Position numbers and translations under genes: made by a program
Shown: one piece after another, positions 6,583 through 9,288 of the stretch
Numbering within the stretch: the first letter of the stretch is position 1
Layout: each line of letters begins with the position of its first letter
Source: Prevotella sp.
GTDB lineage: Bacteria; Bacteroidota; Bacteroidia; Bacteroidales; Bacteroidaceae
DNA: 9,288 bases
Direction: 5' to 3'
Assembly (NCBI GenBank): GCA_024681875.1
Contig: JAILAA010000174.1
Coordinates: 1-9,288, forward strand
The notes under the pieces: generated by a model
Database searches by the model: none
Told to the model about the DNA's origin: nothing
Seen by the model: only the letters and a program-made list of their open reading frames with translations

Positions 6583-7517
6583 CCCTCACTGTATTTCAAT
6601 CCTTTCTGCCTCAGCCATCCTGAGAGCAGATACTGGGGCACGCCCATTCCGGCAGCAGCGTTAGGCATTTTCATGCCACCTTGCAGATATCCGCCACTCT
6701 TCAACCACTTTTCCACAGCCCGTTCCACGCGATTGATGGCAATCGGATCAATTCTTTGATCGACGTTCCTTCCCTCTTCACTTTGCTCCTTCCGTTCACT
6801 CTCGCCAGCCTCCTGCAACCTTTGGGGGATAGTGCTCTGTACGTAAATGCAGAAGCTGTCAACAAAATAGAAAATGCAGGCAAAGAAGAATAGAGAATAG
6901 AAAGCAAGCCATTTACCGGCTCCAAAGATGACGAACGGAACTGTCAAGCCTACCGACGCAAGAATATAAATACTGAACTGTATCCATTTCAGCTGATCGT
7001 CCATGTTCCAGTCAAAGTAGTTTTGAAGCGTAATGCGCATGGCCTTCATATATATTACATGGCGCCAGAAATAGTACAGCTGCATTATGCAAAAAAAGGC
7101 TGCTACCACTATCTCTGCATAGTACTTTTCTGGAGAGTCACCCAGCAATGGTTTTCCGTCAAAGGCCCAGGTAAAGACAAGCAGTGCCATTGACATGCCC
7201 CAAATCACCCATCCCAAATGCTTTTCAATCTTTCTGATGCGTCCCTGTCGTTGTAGAAGGATGATAGCCAATGAGAACGCATAAGAACAGGGTATAAACA
7301 AGGAAAGATTAAGCAAGATGGAATGCAAGACAACTCTAGTCCGCAGACCAAGAACAAATTGCAGCAGGAAATGGACAGCCAATAATGCCGTTCCAAATGT
7401 AATCAGCCAGCGAGATTTGTTCATGGCAGGATACACTGCCACATTCGCTGGCAGCAGAATCAGCTTCAGCGTAAGCAATGTCATCAAAACAACAGCCGTA
7501 ATTTGAATATGTTCCAT
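6579..7517 (-). CDS. Membrane part and first HTH of the AraC-family regulator
   Basis: This frame gives 312 residues from ATG 7517. Hydrophobic segments lie at about 6-28, 37-57, 66-88, 102-119, 133-151, 177-199 and 203-223, suggesting seven spans. A charged linker follows (about 232-265, with ESERKEQSEEGR), then the start of the AraC DNA-binding domain (VERAVEKWLKSGGYLQGGMK, 264-283; VPQYLLSGWLRQKG, 293-306). The frame is cut at 6579 just after KYSE. An in-frame ATG at 7559 would add 14 residues, but it lies upstream of the -7 element at 7526-7533, so the start at 7517 is preferred. With that promoter the transcript would begin at or within a few bases of this ATG, that is with almost no leader. 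The protein as it stands lacks the second HTH and would not be expected to bind DNA normally. Confidence 0.85.
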   Translation of the reverse strand: MEHIQITAVVLMTLLTLKLILLPANVAVYPAMNKSRWLITFGTALLAVHFLLQFVLGLRTRVVLHSILLNLSLFIPCSYAFSLAIILLQRQGRIRKIEKHLGWVIWGMSMALLVFTWAFDGKPLLGDSPEKYYAEIVVAAFFCIMQLYYFWRHVIYMKAMRITLQNYFDWNMDDQLKWIQFSIYILASVGLTVPFVIFGAGKWLAFYSLFFFACIFYFVDSFCIYVQSTIPQRLQEAGESERKEQSEEGRNVDQRIDPIAINRVERAVEKWLKSGGYLQGGMKMPNAAAGMGVPQYLLSGWLRQKGLKYSEG

Positions 7518-7525
7518 CTTGTCGG

Positions 7526-7556
7526 CAAAGGTACATAGAAAAACAAGAAAACGCAA
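7526..7556 (-). promoter_or_regulatory. Promoter for the AraC-type regulator and GH105
   Basis: On the minus strand TTG (7554-7556), a 20-base spacer and TACCTTTG (7526-7533) match the Bacteroidetes -33/-7 consensus in both motifs and in spacing, the best match in the window. Only eight bases separate the -7 element from the ATG at 7517, so the mRNA would be leaderless or nearly so if that start is used. Confidence 0.6.
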
Positions 7557-7563
7557 CAAAAAA

Positions 7564-7612
7564 GTGTGTAAATTTGCGAAAATCTAACATCTTATTGACA
7601 AATAATACACAC
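7564..7612. repeat. Short inverted repeat between divergent genes
   Basis: GTGTGTA (7564-7570) and TACACAC (7606-7612) form a seven-base inverted repeat with a 35-base separation, in the AT-rich gap between the regulator and the lipoprotein gene. It could be an operator pair or chance. The gap holds no other gene. Confidence 0.3.
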
Positions 7613-7652
7613 CATTGTAGAAAATCAAACACTTTCCCCCTTCAAAAGAGCA

Positions 7653-7660
7653 TACCTTTG
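7653..7660 (+). promoter_or_regulatory. Bacteroidetes -7 promoter element for the lipoprotein gene
   Basis: TACCTTTG lies 30 bases before the ATG at 7691 and matches TAnnTTTG. No TTG or TTTG is found 19-21 bases upstream, so the promoter may need an activator or use another upstream contact. Confidence 0.55.
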
Positions 7661-7690
7661 CAAACAAAAACGCAACACATATATATAATT

Positions 7691-9288
7691 ATGAAAAAAG
7701 TTACATTATTTGCCGCCGTAAGCATACTGATGCTTGCCGGATGTTCGAAAGAAAAGGATGTCTTTACCCTTACTCAAGATGACATCAATGCAGCCATGTA
7801 CAACGCTAATGCCGAAAAAGTGTTTGGTGTTACCTTTGACCCCAATCATGACTGGAACACTACAACCAGTGGTGAGGTTACCATACAGGCTGCCCCCTCT
7901 GTAAAGAAAGTGCAATTGCTGGTAAATGTCAGCGAGATTAACGATCCCGAAACGCCCTCCTACGTCACACGCAACGCCATGAAGGTGTTGAACGAGACGG
8001 AGACCAACGGCCAGACCACTATCAAGCTGAACTATGACGCGCCTCAAGACAACTTGGGTCTTTACGTAGCCTTTATCACTGACAACGGATACTTTGTAAA
8101 CAAGGTGGTTGACAATAAAGTATCGATGGGTAAGAGCAGAATGACCAGAGGTACTCTGGACACAGGCTATACGCTGCCTACAGGTACGTTTGCCATTAGC
8201 AACATCATCCCTTCCTACGCTTCAGAACGCAACTGGGTTCCTGGTGAGCTACTCTACGACTTAAGCGATGAAAGCTATACTGCTATGAAAATGACCTCGA
8301 CCGTCGAGGAAGATTATTCTGATGAGTTTAAGGAAGCCTTTGGGGCCATCGTGTTTTCGGTATTCCCCAACGGAAGAAAGAATAACAACCTGCCGAAAGT
8401 CATCAACAGCGGTTACTACAATGCAAAAGTCTATCCTATCACCACTGGCGAAGAGCCCATTATCGTGACGCCCATCTATAAGTGCGATCACCCGACGGAA
8501 TATGGCAACGAGGTCTACAACTCCGACTTATACTATTATTATTTTGATGAGGACAATATGCCTGTGATGAGTACGAAGGAAGACACTGTTGCATACTTCC
8601 AGAGCCTCCCCAAGTACAAGGCCATCCCCTTCAATCAGTGCTTCGGTGCAGAGGAAGACAACTTGCTTTATAAACACAGTTCCTTCGCACTGCTCTATTT
8701 TGGCGATGTAAGAAGAGGCGACGATGCTCCGACTATCGGAACAGTTGGCAGCTTCAACTTCCCCCAGGGCTACAAAATCGGCTTCATGGTGCGTGCGAAG
8801 ACTGACTTTGAAAACGGCAAGAAGAAGGGTGAAGTCTATGGCGACGGCCGTCTGAATAATGACATTAACAACGCTTCTTTCCTCAACTTCAAGAGTTCGA
8901 AATTAGGAGTGGATGGCCCACGCGCAACGTGGATTACATTCGAAGGCAAGATGATTATGAGCTGGGAGTCGGGCACCGATTCAGACTTCAATGACATTAT
9001 GATGCAGGTGGAAGGAGGTATTGAGCCTTTCGAGTGGACTCCTGAATTTGACCCCGAAGTCTTCACCTATTGCTTCGAAGACACCAAGATAGGTGATTAC
9101 GATATGAACGACGTCGTCATCAAGGCTACCAGAAAGAGCAAGACTTCCGTACAATACAGTATCATTGCCTGCGGTGCCTACAAGGAGCTGTACATCCTCA
9201 ATATTAACTGCGGAAAAATCACCGACAATGCTGAGGTACATGCACTCTTCGGTACGACCCCCAACCACTTCGTCAACACCGTAGCAAC
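7691..9288 (+). CDS. LruC-domain lipoprotein, C-terminus beyond the window
   Basis: The frame is open from ATG 7691 to the right edge (532 codons and two bases). A lipoprotein signal is clear: MKKVTLFAAVSILMLAGCSK, with the lipobox LAGC and lipid-bearing Cys18, followed by KEKD, so the protein is placed in a membrane, probably the outer one. Residues about 25-400 are beta-rich with no domain I recognise. SWESGTDSDFNDIMM (424-438) fits the DUF4114-type acidic motif. FEDTKIGDYDMNDVVI (462-477) fits the LruC/DUF4842 domain, which continues to the edge. The spaced Asp/Asn residues resemble calcium-binding loops, but binding is inference. Members of this group are surface or outer-membrane lipoproteins of unknown function in Bacteroidetes. 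It is transcribed away from the regulator from its own promoter. Confidence 0.9.
   Translation, partial: MKKVTLFAAVSILMLAGCSKEKDVFTLTQDDINAAMYNANAEKVFGVTFDPNHDWNTTTSGEVTIQAAPSVKKVQLLVNVSEINDPETPSYVTRNAMKVLNETETNGQTTIKLNYDAPQDNLGLYVAFITDNGYFVNKVVDNKVSMGKSRMTRGTLDTGYTLPTGTFAISNIIPSYASERNWVPGELLYDLSDESYTAMKMTSTVEEDYSDEFKEAFGAIVFSVFPNGRKNNNLPKVINSGYYNAKVYPITTGEEPIIVTPIYKCDHPTEYGNEVYNSDLYYYYFDEDNMPVMSTKEDTVAYFQSLPKYKAIPFNQCFGAEEDNLLYKHSSFALLYFGDVRRGDDAPTIGTVGSFNFPQGYKIGFMVRAKTDFENGKKKGEVYGDGRLNNDINNASFLNFKSSKLGVDGPRATWITFEGKMIMSWESGTDSDFNDIMMQVEGGIEPFEWTPEFDPEVFTYCFEDTKIGDYDMNDVVIKATRKSKTSVQYSIIACGAYKELYILNINCGKITDNAEVHALFGTTPNHFVNTVA

Larger units (their letters stand above)
6412..7517 (-). pseudogene. 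Frameshifted membrane-anchored AraC-family regulator (whole locus)
   Basis: Two adjoining frames together encode one AraC-type regulator. The first (ending at 6579) gives about seven membrane segments plus the first half of the DNA-binding domain. The second (6582 to 6412) gives the second half. The junction reads GAG GGA TGA in the first frame. Adding one base (GAG TGG ATG ACC) joins them as LKYSE-W-MTDLRVSEAKRIL, which is exactly the AraC-family pattern at that point, and yields about 368 residues. The break therefore looks like loss of a single T. The intact gene would be a polytopic inner-membrane protein with a cytoplasmic HTH domain, a layout known in Bacteroidetes. Its position 13 bases before GH105 suggests it regulated that gene or the divergent lipoprotein gene. 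Either the gene is recently inactivated, or the base is a sequencing error, or both pieces are made separately. Confidence 0.88.

Noticed and set aside
7831..7838. TACCTTTG inside the lipoprotein gene
   Set aside because: It matches the promoter -7 consensus but is made by ordinary in-frame codons (V-T-F-D region) and no gene starts after it.
7706..8047. A 113-codon open frame on the minus strand inside the lipoprotein gene
   Set aside because: Antisense to a frame with a clear lipobox and continuous coding character; no support of its own.

Overview
The window looks like a chromosomal segment of a Bacteroidales bacterium, most likely Prevotella or a close relative. The evidence is the protein families (a two-gene block of zapA plus rny preceded by a small coiled-coil gene, a DUF1573 protein, a membrane-linked AraC-type regulator, a secreted GH105 hydrolase and a LruC-type lipoprotein). 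Six copies of the Bacteroidetes -7 promoter element TAnnTTTG also stand in front of genes, and Shine-Dalgarno sequences are mostly lacking. Genus assignment is inference; no rRNA is present.

Layout. (1) 1-1505, minus strand: rfbA (glucose-1-phosphate thymidylyltransferase), followed 60 bases later by the N-terminal part of a Wzz/Wzc-type polysaccharide co-polymerase or tyrosine kinase that runs off the left edge. This is a surface-polysaccharide module. (2) 1506-1645: divergent promoter region with a 10-bp direct repeat. (3) 1646-2266, plus: a 206-residue protein I cannot assign. (4) 2264-2373: two arrays of heptamer repeats in opposite orientation around a small GC-richer core, ending next to a promoter. 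(5) 2409-4653, plus: a likely operon of a ZapB-like coiled-coil protein, zapA and rny (ribonuclease Y), closed by a long palindromic terminator shared with the convergent gene. (6) 4736-5134, minus: exported DUF1573 protein. (7) 5256-7517, minus: a membrane-anchored AraC-family regulator directly upstream of a secreted GH105 unsaturated-uronyl hydrolase, 13 bases apart. (8) 7691-9288, plus: a lipoprotein with DUF4114-like and LruC-like acidic motifs, running off the right edge.

The most notable result is that the AraC-type regulator is broken by a one-base frameshift. The first frame ends at 6579 within the DNA-binding domain. The missing second half of that domain (56 residues) is intact in the next frame at 6412-6582. 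Restoring one base (GAG-GG-ATG to GAG-TGG-ATG) gives a continuous, family-typical protein of about 368 residues. The stop and the new ATG overlap as ATGA.

I see no CRISPR array, tRNA, rRNA, insertion sequence, phage gene or defence system. Apart from the frameshifted regulator and the heptamer-repeat spacer, the window reads as ordinary core and carbohydrate-use genes.
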